Positions 19,403-27,802 of a DNA stretch of 32,796 nt are shown here, one piece after another (positions within the stretch are counted from its first letter, which is position 1; each line of letters opens with the position of its first letter). Where the stretch lies: the NCBI GenBank assembly GCA_016217935.1, contig JACRFJ010000019.1, forward strand, positions 1 to 32,796, given 5' to 3'. The notes beneath the pieces were generated by a model that searched no databases, was not told the DNA's origin, and saw nothing but the letters and a program-made list of their open reading frames with translations. Source of the DNA: Candidatus Kaiserbacteria bacterium. GTDB taxonomy: Bacteria; Patescibacteriota; Minisyncoccia; Phycocordibacterales; UBA2100. A program made the translations under genes and the position numbers.

Positions 19403-19451
19403 TCTTGCGCGCGCATCTGTGTGTGCTAGAGTGAACCGACAACTGAATATC

Positions 19452-19542
19452 GTATCAAGAGTGTGGCGAGAGTTTCGGCTCAGAGACCCACCAGCAACCT
19501 ACCCGACGGCAAGGTGCTCCATCCGGCCCTTTGGGAAGATAC
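19452..19542 (+). ncRNA. SAM riboswitch (SAM-I clan-like) upstream of metK
   Basis: gtATCAAGAGtgtggcgagag...acccaccaGCAACCtacccgacggcAAGGTGCTccaTCCggccctttgggaagatac: conserved S-box blocks in order, closing P1 gtatc/gatac, immediately upstream of metK. Confidence 0.8.
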
Positions 19543-19554
19543 CATTTACAAAAT

Positions 19555-19574
19555 AATCTCCCGTTGGGGAGATA
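19555..19574 (+). promoter_or_regulatory. Candidate expression-platform hairpin between riboswitch and metK
   Basis: atctccc-gttg-gggagat, about 14 nt before the metK ATG at 19588. Confidence 0.5.
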
Positions 19575-19587
19575 TTTCGTTGAAACC

Positions 19588-20643
19588 ATGTTCCACCTTC
19601 TCGAACGATACACAACAGAGAGCGTAACCGCAGGTCATCCAGACAAAGTGTGTGATCAGATTTCTGATGCAATCCTCGATGCCTGCCTCGCTCAGGATCC
19701 CAAAAGTCGCGTTGCGGTCGAGACATTCGGAAGTCACGGAACGCTCATGATCGGTGGAGAAATCAAGACGGGCGCTGATTTTGATGCCGAGCAGATTGCA
19801 AGAGAAGTGTACGCACACATCGGGTACACAGAAAATCTCAAGGTCTTGAATACGATCGCCAAACAATCTCCTGACATCGCACAAGGAGTCGATACAGGAG
19901 GCGCGGGAGACCAAGGCATCATGTACGGTTATGCGACCGACGAGACACCTGAAATGCTTCCCAAGGGCGTCGTGCTCGCACACGCGCTGGCCCGACGACT
20001 CGAACAACTCCGCCGCAACAACACGCTCCCCTGGCTGCGTCCTGATGGCAAAACCCAGATCACAATCAACGGCAAACAAGGAGTGCTCACCGCACTCTGT
20101 TCCACACAACACGCTGAGGAAACATCGCAAGAAGAAATTCGCACAGCATTGATTGAACACCTCTTTACCCCCGTGCTTGGCTCCATCGAAAACATCGAGA
20201 TACTGGTGAATCCCACAGGTAAATTCGTGCTCGGTGGCTTCACCGCTGATGCGGGACTCACCGGCCGAAAAATTCAGGTGGATACCTACGGCGGCATCGC
20301 GCCTCATGGAGGTGGTGCGTTTTCTGGCAAAGATGCGACAAAAGTCGATCGTTCCGCTGCATACATGTGTCGCTTCGTCGCGAAGAATTTGGTCGCCAAC
20401 GGCTATGCGAAAAAAGCACTCGTCTCCGTCGCGTATGCAATCGGTCGTGCAGAACCGGTCATGATCGAAGCGTTCAACGATGAAGACAAGAACCTCACTG
20501 ATGTGGTCGCGAAGAATTTCGACTTCAAACCGCGCGCCATCATCGAGCGTCTCGGCCTCACGCGGCCGATCTTCCAAGAAACCGCCGCTTACGGTCACTT
20601 TGGTGTTGTGGGCCGATCGTGGGAAGCAGTAGAGAAGATATAA
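19588..20643 (+). CDS. metK: S-adenosylmethionine synthetase
   Basis: LLERYTTESVTAGHPDKVCDQISDAILDACLAQDPKSRVAVE...GAGDQGIMYGYATDETPEMLP...GGGAFSGKDATKVDRSAAYMCRF. Confidence 0.96.
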   Translation: MFHLLERYTTESVTAGHPDKVCDQISDAILDACLAQDPKSRVAVETFGSHGTLMIGGEIKTGADFDAEQIAREVYAHIGYTENLKVLNTIAKQSPDIAQGVDTGGAGDQGIMYGYATDETPEMLPKGVVLAHALARRLEQLRRNNTLPWLRPDGKTQITINGKQGVLTALCSTQHAEETSQEEIRTALIEHLFTPVLGSIENIEILVNPTGKFVLGGFTADAGLTGRKIQVDTYGGIAPHGGGAFSGKDATKVDRSAAYMCRFVAKNLVANGYAKKALVSVAYAIGRAEPVMIEAFNDEDKNLTDVVAKNFDFKPRAIIERLGLTRPIFQETAAYGHFGVVGRSWEAVEKI

Positions 20644-20673
20644 AAGAAATGCCCCAAGCACGCGGCCGGGGCA
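20642..20673 (-). terminator. Rho-independent terminator for the 20942-20727 unit
   Basis: On minus: TGCCCC-ggccgcgtgctt-GGGGCA followed by TTTCTTTTA. Confidence 0.6.
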
Positions 20674-20726
20674 AGTCGGGGTTTCCCTATGACCCTATCG
20701 CTTTGCGCGATTTGATTCGCAGCCTT

Positions 20727-20942
20727 TCAAGGCGCTGATATTGTTGGGGTCGCAGCGCAACCCGACCGCCCCTGGACGAGAATCGGATAGACGGACTCAT
20801 TGTCTCGAACGACCCAGCCGATCGCCCCGATACAATGCGGTGCTACCGCGATGTAGGATTGCGGCACGTACGAAGGCCGCAACGGACGATCGTGAACTGG
20901 TTTTCGATCCAGCGGATCGGAAGGCGCGAGATGATCGCGCAT
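20727..20942 (-). CDS. Small hypothetical protein, 71 aa
   Basis: Minus strand AATAGGAGGTTTCCTCAAATG gives a strong Shine-Dalgarno; MRDHLAPSDPLDRKPVHDRPLRPSYVPQSYIAVAPHCIGAIGWVVRDNESVYPILVQGRSGCAATPTISAP. Confidence 0.5.
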   Translation of the reverse strand: MRDHLAPSDPLDRKPVHDRPLRPSYVPQSYIAVAPHCIGAIGWVVRDNESVYPILVQGRSGCAATPTISAP

Positions 20943-21031
20943 TTGAGGAAACCTCCTATTGAGCAAGAGCGCGCCCTCCGAGCGAGAGCGTGCCATTGAT
21001 TGTGCCTGCTGTTTGCTGAAGCGCAGATGAA

Positions 21032-22858
21032 TTATTCGACGGTCACCGATTTCGCAAGATTTCTCGGCCTATCCACGTTGTATCCTTTTTCACGTGCAAA
21101 AAAGTAGGCAAAAAGCTGCAGAGGAACGACATTGAGAATTGGCTGCAGCATTTCAATCGTCTTCGGCACATACATCACATCGTCTGCAAGCTGCTTGATC
21201 TCGTCGTTGCCCTCTGAAGCGATTGCAATCAGTGGTCCTTTGCGCGCTTTGATCTCCTGCATATTTGAAGCCATCTTTTCGTACACACTATCCGAGGTTG
21301 CGATTGCAAGAGTTGGGAACTTCTGGTCGATCATCGCAAGTGGTCCATGCTTCATCTCGCCTGCTCCGCATCCCTCTGCATGGATGTAGGAGATTTCTTT
21401 GAGTTTGAGTGCACCTTCAAATGCGATCGGGTAATTATACTTGCGCCCGATATAGAGAAAATCGCGTGCGTTTTTATATTTCTTCGCCATTTTTTGGATA
21501 CCGTCACGAGTATTCAGGATTGCTTGAATCTGCTGGGGAAGCGCGCGCAGCGCTCGCGCAATTTCACGTCCTTCGTGCGCAGACATGCCTCGCTGACGCC
21601 CGAGAAAAGTGGTGAGGAGCGCGAGTGCAGAGAGTTGTGAGACGAGCGCTTTTGTAGATGCAACGCCTATTTCAGGACCCGCGTGATTGTAGACTCCCGC
21701 ATCAGTTTCGCGCGCGATCGTAGAACCGACGGTATTCACGATGCCGAGCGTGAGCGCACCGCGCCGTTTGCCTTCCCGAATCGCCTCGAGCGTGTCGAGT
21801 GTCTCTCCAGATTGAGAGATCGCAAGCACTATCGTGCGACCGTTGACGACAGGGTTTCGATAGCGGAATTCCGAAGCAAGTTCCACTTCTACAGGAATGC
21901 CCGCGTGCTCTTCGAGCATGTACTCTCCCGTGAGACCTGCAAAGTAGGCAGTGCCACATCCGACGATAATGATCCGATCCATTTTCGCAAGATCGCGCTC
22001 AACGCTCTCGAGACCGCCGAGCTTCGCGAGTCCTTCGCTCTCTCTCAGGCGCCCGCGTATGGTGTTTTCAACCACCTCGGGACCTTCCATAATTTCTTTG
22101 AGCATGAAGTGATCATAGCCACCACGCTGCGCCGCCTCGGCATTCCAGTCGATGTGTTCAGCTTCTCGGCTTACTTTCGTACCTGCAAGTTTGTAGATCG
22201 TGTGACTTTCCGGCGTAATCGAAGCAACTTCTCCATCCTCAAGAAACACAACCTGACGTGTGTGCCGAAGAATTGGGGATGCGTCCGATGCAATAAACCG
22301 CTCACCTTCTCCGAGCCCCAGCACCACCGGAGAGCCCATACGCGCACCAATGACGCGCGAGGGGTCCCCGCGGTACTGCATCGCGATTCCATAGGTACCT
22401 TTGACTTCATTGAGTGCCAGGAGTGCCGCTTTGGTGAAATCTTTTTCCGTTTTCAGGTGCTCCTCGACGAGATGTGCGAGGACCTCGGTATCGGTCGCTG
22501 ATTTGAACGTGTGTCCGAGTGTCTCGAGTTTCTTTTTCAATGCTTTGAAGTTCTCGATAATGCCGTTGTGTATGACCCACACATCGCCGCTGCAGTCCTG
22601 GTGCGGGTGCGCATTTTGCTCGGTCGGCTCTCCGTGTGTCGCCCACCGCAAGTGCGCGATACCGCTCTTGCCAAAAAAACCCGCGGGGATTTTACGCCGA
22701 AGCTGAGCCGCAGCACCGACCGCTTTGATACTTCCAGACTCAGGTGTGAAGATCCCAGCAGAGTCGTAGCCGCGATACTCAAGAGACATCAGCCCATCCA
22801 TCAGGACCTCCGCCGCATTCTTCCCGTTTTTAGTCGTAAATGCGAAAATCCCGCACAT
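21032..22858 (-). CDS. glmS: Glutamine--fructose-6-phosphate aminotransferase (isomerizing)
   Basis: MCGIFAFTTKNGKNAAEVLMDGLMSLEYRGYDSAGIF...; HLRWATHGEPTEQNAHPH; C-terminal LAKSVTVE. Confidence 0.97.
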   Translation of the reverse strand: MCGIFAFTTKNGKNAAEVLMDGLMSLEYRGYDSAGIFTPESGSIKAVGAAAQLRRKIPAGFFGKSGIAHLRWATHGEPTEQNAHPHQDCSGDVWVIHNGIIENFKALKKKLETLGHTFKSATDTEVLAHLVEEHLKTEKDFTKAALLALNEVKGTYGIAMQYRGDPSRVIGARMGSPVVLGLGEGERFIASDASPILRHTRQVVFLEDGEVASITPESHTIYKLAGTKVSREAEHIDWNAEAAQRGGYDHFMLKEIMEGPEVVENTIRGRLRESEGLAKLGGLESVERDLAKMDRIIIVGCGTAYFAGLTGEYMLEEHAGIPVEVELASEFRYRNPVVNGRTIVLAISQSGETLDTLEAIREGKRRGALTLGIVNTVGSTIARETDAGVYNHAGPEIGVASTKALVSQLSALALLTTFLGRQRGMSAHEGREIARALRALPQQIQAILNTRDGIQKMAKKYKNARDFLYIGRKYNYPIAFEGALKLKEISYIHAEGCGAGEMKHGPLAMIDQKFPTLAIATSDSVYEKMASNMQEIKARKGPLIAIASEGNDEIKQLADDVMYVPKTIEMLQPILNVVPLQLFAYFFAREKGYNVDRPRNLAKSVTVE

Positions 22859-22889
22859 ACGCGCACTCTATCAAAGCGCTGGGTCTTCC

Positions 22890-23450
22890 TCAACGCACTG
22901 ATGTCGCCTTACCTCTCCGGCGCATATAGTACGCTTTTGCTTGCAGGCTCTCGGGCCATTCTGGCCAGTGACGGTAAAATACTCCGTTATCGCCTTTTGT
23001 CGTATCTATTTCGAAACCCCACCGTTCGTACATTTCTATCGCATTTTGATTGTGCGCATAGAGATCAAGAGCGATGTCCTTGCCCGTGCTGAATTCTAAT
23101 GCTCTTTCCCACAGGGCCCGTCCGACTCCTTTGCGTTGATGTTGGGGTGCTACGTAAAAACCAGAAAGTTCGCACTCCTCCCCTTTGTCCGTAATCGTAA
23201 CCGCACCGACGAGAGTTCCCCCCGCTTCAGCGAGCCAGGTGCGCTGGTTTTCTTTTTGCTCTAGCTTCGATCGCAAATAGTTTTGCGTGTCGTCATTGTT
23301 AAAAATTTCTTTCGAGAAGTGTTCTTTCGCAAGACCGATTGTTTCGTGCACATACGCGCTCTCGTATGTTCTTTGGAGGAGGTCCGTATATGCAGAAAGA
23401 TCCGCGAGAGTAGCTAACCGAAAGGAAATATCCTCGGAAATGCGTTCCAT
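22890..23450 (-). CDS. GNAT family N-acetyltransferase
   Basis: ECELSGFYVAPQHQRKGVGRALWERALEF...LDLYAHNQNAIEMYERWGFE. Confidence 0.9.
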   Translation of the reverse strand: MERISEDISFRLATLADLSAYTDLLQRTYESAYVHETIGLAKEHFSKEIFNNDDTQNYLRSKLEQKENQRTWLAEAGGTLVGAVTITDKGEECELSGFYVAPQHQRKGVGRALWERALEFSTGKDIALDLYAHNQNAIEMYERWGFEIDTTKGDNGVFYRHWPEWPESLQAKAYYMRRRGKATSVR

Positions 23451-23453
23451 ATA

Positions 23454-24446
23454 TTAATTGTGTTCCGAGAAAACAATGTCCGCAATATCTGATCGAAATA
23501 GGTTGATCGCTGAACTCTCAGACATCGCATCAGTTGGCCGCTTCGGATACGTGCGATTCGAGAGTATGACAAACCCAACATCGCGCGCTCGATCGACACA
23601 GATACTCGTACCCGTAAAGCCGGTTTTCCCGAATGTTTCGGGACTTGCATGCCGTCCCATGAAATACGACTGATCGACCTGCCAACCGAGACCCGCCTCG
23701 GCTCCCGCGATGATGGGTTTCGTAAATCCATCATTTTGTAAGAGTGCTTCAAGAAACGTAAGGAGGTCATGTGCGGTTGAAAATAGCCCAGCGTGGCCTA
23801 CAGAGCGTCTCGCCTTTGCGAATGCATATGCGCTTTCGTCGTGGGGTAACCCGCGCACTTCACCGCGCTCATCGATTTCAGTCGGTGCGCAAATAGATGC
23901 ATGCGGAAAAAATGTCGTCTCGTTCATATCCAGAGGCTCAAAAAAGTATCGGTGCGCGAGTGTGGCGAGCGATGCACCCCCTACTCGTTCGAGCATTATG
24001 CCGAGTAAAAATGCGGGCACATTCGTAAATGCATTTCCCTCGGCACGTTTGAGTCCTTGTTCGAATATATGTGTTCGAATTTCTTCAAATGTTTTGAGCC
24101 GAAGCATCGAAAGTCGTGGCCCCTGTACACGGTACCTCAGCAGATCTTCGATTGCTGCATCCTGATCGTTTTGTAATTCTGGAATGTATTTCTTGACGAG
24201 GTCGTCGAGAAAAAGCTTCTCCTCTGCGACGAGCGTGAGGACGAGTAATGCAGTCGGAACTGATTTGGTGATCGATGCGAGATCATAGAGCGTGTTTTCT
24301 TCGACTTTTTCTTTGCCCTCGTACGTAAGCGAGCCAAACGGGAGCGTTATTCTCTTTCCGTTCGTTTGAACAATACCAATTACGCAGCCGGGAAAGACTC
24401 GCCCCTCTATTGCTTGCTCGACCCTTCCACGAATTGCCTCAAGCAT
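23454..24446 (-). CDS. Serine hydrolase, beta-lactamase/PBP-like family
   Basis: LYDLASITKSVPTALLVL (SxxK), VGHAGLFSTAHDLLTFLEALL, GKTGFTGTSICVDRARDVGFVILSNRTYP; start set at the ATG overlapping the upstream gene. Confidence 0.85.
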   Translation of the reverse strand: MLEAIRGRVEQAIEGRVFPGCVIGIVQTNGKRITLPFGSLTYEGKEKVEENTLYDLASITKSVPTALLVLTLVAEEKLFLDDLVKKYIPELQNDQDAAIEDLLRYRVQGPRLSMLRLKTFEEIRTHIFEQGLKRAEGNAFTNVPAFLLGIMLERVGGASLATLAHRYFFEPLDMNETTFFPHASICAPTEIDERGEVRGLPHDESAYAFAKARRSVGHAGLFSTAHDLLTFLEALLQNDGFTKPIIAGAEAGLGWQVDQSYFMGRHASPETFGKTGFTGTSICVDRARDVGFVILSNRTYPKRPTDAMSESSAINLFRSDIADIVFSEHN

Positions 24447-25518
24447 TTCCGTACGTCTCTTTGATTTCCTTTGCGAGAGACGGATTCCACATCGCACCTG
24501 TTGCGGTCATAACACTATCTGCCCCGGCGTCTCTATATTCTTTATAATCCGCTGGTATCGTTACCCCACCCACGCCCTCAATCGAGAACGTAAATGCTCT
24601 TTTGTCTCTGATTGCTTTCAGTCGCCTCACGAAATCGAGTCCCGCCCATTTGATACCCGCACCACATACACCGCTACGTAGTCGTGCAGGAGAACCGGGG
24701 AGCGCTTGGTTGCCGGCCGCATCGCGAATCTCAGCTTGTAAGGTGTTGATGCCAGAAATGCTATCGGCGTATTCATTCGCAATTTCGGCAAGCTGTTCCA
24801 GTTGCACATCATCATGGTAATAACCGACCTTCAGAATAAGCGGGGTCTTGCCGATCACGCTGCGAATGCCCTTCGCGACTTTCTCCGTTACACCAAGGTT
24901 GTAACAGACTAATCCTTCGTTGCCGATATTCGGGCAGGAAAAATTGGTTTCGAGGACCTTTGCACCGGTCTCCGCAGAGAGTCTCGCGGCGAGCACGTAG
25001 TCGTCGATAAATTCTGCTTCTGTTTGATTTGGCTTCACCGTACCCATAAAACTCAGTACCAGCACTTGCCCTTTTCCCGCAGCCTCAACCGCTTTTTTTG
25101 CATCTTCTTGCCATATAGCCGCATCTTTCGAAGGAACTCCGAATGAGTTGGTGATGGAGAGTGGGAGAGAGTACGTCGTGTCCGCAATCAGAGGACTCTT
25201 CAGCGCTTCGAACGTAAGGTCGCCGTCAGGATGAATGGCGAGCACGTTCGGAAACGGGTGGCATGGGAATACTCCACTGCGGACAGTCTTGTATACGCAA
25301 ACATCAAATCCTTTCTCAAAGGCAGCTTTGCAGAATGCGCTATTCAGGAGCGGCCCCGCTGGGATACCGAGCGGAAGGTAGACTTTGTGTCCGAGGAAGT
25401 CCGCAGATGGTTCACCGGTGACTGCTATTTGATTGTGATCAGCAAAAATACCGAAAGGGCCCGTATCATAGTTTTCTTCGTAAGATTTGAGTGGATCGAA
25501 AAACGGTGTCTGCAACAT
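24439..25518 (-). CDS. Dihydroorotate dehydrogenase-like flavoprotein
   Basis: VLETNFSCPNIGNEG, KTPLILKVGYY, CGAGIKWAGLDFVRRL, FSIEGVGGVTIPADYKEYRDAGADSVMTATG. Confidence 0.8.
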   Translation of the reverse strand: MLQTPFFDPLKSYEENYDTGPFGIFADHNQIAVTGEPSADFLGHKVYLPLGIPAGPLLNSAFCKAAFEKGFDVCVYKTVRSGVFPCHPFPNVLAIHPDGDLTFEALKSPLIADTTYSLPLSITNSFGVPSKDAAIWQEDAKKAVEAAGKGQVLVLSFMGTVKPNQTEAEFIDDYVLAARLSAETGAKVLETNFSCPNIGNEGLVCYNLGVTEKVAKGIRSVIGKTPLILKVGYYHDDVQLEQLAEIANEYADSISGINTLQAEIRDAAGNQALPGSPARLRSGVCGAGIKWAGLDFVRRLKAIRDKRAFTFSIEGVGGVTIPADYKEYRDAGADSVMTATGAMWNPSLAKEIKETYGNA

Positions 25519-25535
25519 GGGGGTATCCTAGCATG

Positions 25536-26141
25536 CTAGTTTGGAAGAAGCGTCGCGTACACCACGATACGATGATCGTAGGTTTTGTCGTTTTTGATCC
25601 AACGCCCACCGCAGGTGATGAGATTGAGACGTGCCGTGTCTGTTCGCTCAAAAAGCTTTTCAAGCGGGACATTTTTATAGTCATAGACTGCAATTTCTTC
25701 GACAACAAAATGGAGCCGGCTTCCGCCCTTCGTAATAATATATACGTCGTCTCCACGCTCCATACTCCCCAGATGCTTGAATACTCCTGAGAGCCCGAGG
25801 CCGTTATCAACGTGTCCATCGATAACCGCGCTTCCCTGTTCCCCCGGGAGCGTCCCGTATCGATACCACCCAACGTCGCTGTAGTTCGATGGAACGGCCA
25901 TGTTTCCACTGACACCGCGACCAACGTGCTGCACGTTCGTATCGATATGCAATGACGGAATTTCGAGTCGTCTCGGCACGTTGGATGATGATTCGTGTTC
26001 GAGAGTGATGTCTTTCTCGCTGGCTGGAAGTGGTACTTCGCGTTCAGGTGCGTAAAAAACTGCACGCACAAGAGTGCCCCCGAAAACTGCAACGCCTCCG
26101 ATAAAAAGCATCGCAGCGATGACTTTCTTGAAATGTTGCAT
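25536..26141 (-). CDS. Sortase
   Basis: N-terminal TM; RLEIPSLHIDTNVQHVG, AVIDGHVDNG, LNLITCGGRW (TLxTC-type catalytic Cys). Confidence 0.85.
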   Translation of the reverse strand: MQHFKKVIAAMLFIGGVAVFGGTLVRAVFYAPEREVPLPASEKDITLEHESSSNVPRRLEIPSLHIDTNVQHVGRGVSGNMAVPSNYSDVGWYRYGTLPGEQGSAVIDGHVDNGLGLSGVFKHLGSMERGDDVYIITKGGSRLHFVVEEIAVYDYKNVPLEKLFERTDTARLNLITCGGRWIKNDKTYDHRIVVYATLLPN

Positions 26142-26149
26142 ACGCACAG

Positions 26150-26172
26150 GCAGCGGGCATAGCGCCCGCTGC
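26150..26172 (-). other. Perfect 9-bp-stem hairpin between sortase substrate and sortase
   Basis: gcagcgggc-atagc-gcccgctgc; 8 nt upstream of the sortase ATG, no T-run. Confidence 0.7.
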
Positions 26173-26187
26173 ACGCATTGTAGCTCT

Positions 26188-26406
26188 CTATTTGGGCCCT
26201 GTGCGACGTGCGAGGTACGCGAGCCCCGCAAGCGCAACGAGCGCAGAGCCTGTGAGGACAATCACATTTGCAACCGAGCCGCCGCCAGCACCCGTATTCG
26301 GTGTACCGACTGTCGATGTGCTTGAGGAGCTTGTCTGTGCGCTCGCAACCCCGGCAGTCAGTGCCACGAGAAGCGCTGTCGCGCCAATGAGCTTATGTAC
26401 TGTCAT
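26188..26406 (-). CDS. Tiny sortase-substrate-like surface protein (72 aa)
   Basis: MTVHKLIGATALLVALTAGVASAQTSSSSTSTVGTPNTGAGGGSVANVIVLTGSALVALAGLAYLARRTGPK: signal peptide, TPNTG, hydrophobic segment, basic tail. Confidence 0.8.
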   Translation of the reverse strand: MTVHKLIGATALLVALTAGVASAQTSSSSTSTVGTPNTGAGGGSVANVIVLTGSALVALAGLAYLARRTGPK

Positions 26407-26496
26407 AAAGACAATGTGTTTATGAATGAGTAAGGTCGGGTCCCCCCGACACACCCCAGTGTATGGAACGGGCAGTGAAAGACGGGTGAAGCACTC

Positions 26497-27459
26497 TCAC
26501 TTTTTTGCAAAATGACAAACGCTCTGGAGCGCTTCGATATCCGCCCTCGTTGGAACTTGATTGGTGCCCTGGTTTAAACGGTACATGATGGCACGATTGT
26601 CATCCACATGTTCAATATCGAGCGCATGGCCGAACTCGTGCGCAAGTACACGCCGCAGGCGCTCTGGTCCATCAAATTCATATACTTCAATCGATTCTTG
26701 TCCCGCGCGTTTTTCATAGAGCGCTTCCTCAAACTCGTCGCCAACACTGGTCCCAACCTTGTTGTAGGTCGCAACATTCGAGTTGAGTGCCCGTGCCATG
26801 TGATTTAACTCGTCAACGAGCGCATTTACCGTATCAGCATCCTTTTGTAGAGTCCGCGATCGAGCCTCAAGATCTGCCTGAATGCTCTCAAGCGCTGATC
26901 GCTCGCGATCGAGCCGCTCTGCCGCTGAAGCATTGACACCGCCGCGCGCGTTCCACATCTTGACCTCACGTTCATATGCAGATGCTCGCGCAGTAAAAGC
27001 GGCGCTCTCTTGCTCGATCGTAGAGTGCTTGCTCTCGTATGCACTCTTATACGTACGATACTTTGCTTCAAGGGCATGGTATGACGCAAGATCGCTGTCG
27101 AGCGAGAGACCAATATCTTTGAGACGCTCAGTCGTTGCTTGCCGCTTATCATAGACGAATCGAACCGTGATCACCGCGTCGCCCTCTGGCACATACCGAA
27201 AAAGATCGCGCCCCGCGACTTTCTCCCACGTACTCTCGGCGTGACGGAGCGCATCGAGAACCTGCGCGTTGGAGATTCCAAATCGTGAGTCGATCGATCC
27301 TATCCTATACGAAATCGGTACCGTGCACGGAGCAACCGTTTGGACAAGCTGAAGCCCCAGGATGTGAATTTCCGTACGAAACGTGTATGTAAGAGCACCG
27401 ATAATAATTATCGGTATGATCGTTTGTGTGATTCGCTGCATATGATTCAGCGTCGTCAT
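26497..27459 (-). CDS. Membrane-anchored matrixin-like (metzincin) protease with long coiled-coil insert
   Basis: HEFGHALDIEHVDDNRAIMY (HExxHxxxxxH plus Met-turn); N-terminal TM; ~150 aa heptad-like segment between the N-terminal fold and the zinc site. Confidence 0.82.
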   Translation of the reverse strand: MTTLNHMQRITQTIIPIIIIGALTYTFRTEIHILGLQLVQTVAPCTVPISYRIGSIDSRFGISNAQVLDALRHAESTWEKVAGRDLFRYVPEGDAVITVRFVYDKRQATTERLKDIGLSLDSDLASYHALEAKYRTYKSAYESKHSTIEQESAAFTARASAYEREVKMWNARGGVNASAAERLDRERSALESIQADLEARSRTLQKDADTVNALVDELNHMARALNSNVATYNKVGTSVGDEFEEALYEKRAGQESIEVYEFDGPERLRRVLAHEFGHALDIEHVDDNRAIMYRLNQGTNQVPTRADIEALQSVCHFAKK

Positions 27460-27521
27460 TCTACTCTATGATGCACAAAAATGTCGCATGGAAATGAGCC
27501 ATGCGCATAAGGCAATTCTCA

Positions 27522-27692
27522 CTATTTCATCTTGACGCCTTTGAACGCCCTTCCCTTCTTCGCCATCTGGTCTATGAACCTGCCCGTTTTTGCATTCACC
27601 TTGGTCCATCGTTTATTGCGACCACTCAAAACTTGTGAACGACTCTTGACCTCGCCTTTTCGGCCATGACCTTTTGGACCGTTTCTTGCCAT
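27522..27692 (-). CDS. Small basic protein, 56 aa
   Basis: MARNGPKGHGRKGEVKSRSQVLSGRNKRWTKVNAKTGRFIDQMAKKGRAFKGVKMK*; below the ORF-track length cutoff; resembles small conserved KxRSQV...WTK proteins. Confidence 0.7.
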   Translation of the reverse strand: MARNGPKGHGRKGEVKSRSQVLSGRNKRWTKVNAKTGRFIDQMAKKGRAFKGVKMK

Positions 27693-27802
27693 GCTCGTAT
27701 TCTAGCCTAGCCTCCCGCTTGCCAACTCGCGATAGCGGGAAAGACGTGGATAAGGTTGATCACATTGAGAATAAAGGAATCAGCGAGAAATTCTCGATCT
27801 CG

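Noticed and set aside
19546-20661. 371-aa minus-strand ORF
   Set aside because: Antisense shadow of metK.
21683-22501. 272-aa plus-strand ORF
   Set aside because: Antisense to glmS; no recognisable features.
27714-27741. Hairpin tcccgct...agcggga near 27.7 kb
   Set aside because: Loop is long and no T-run follows on either strand; too weak to call a terminator.
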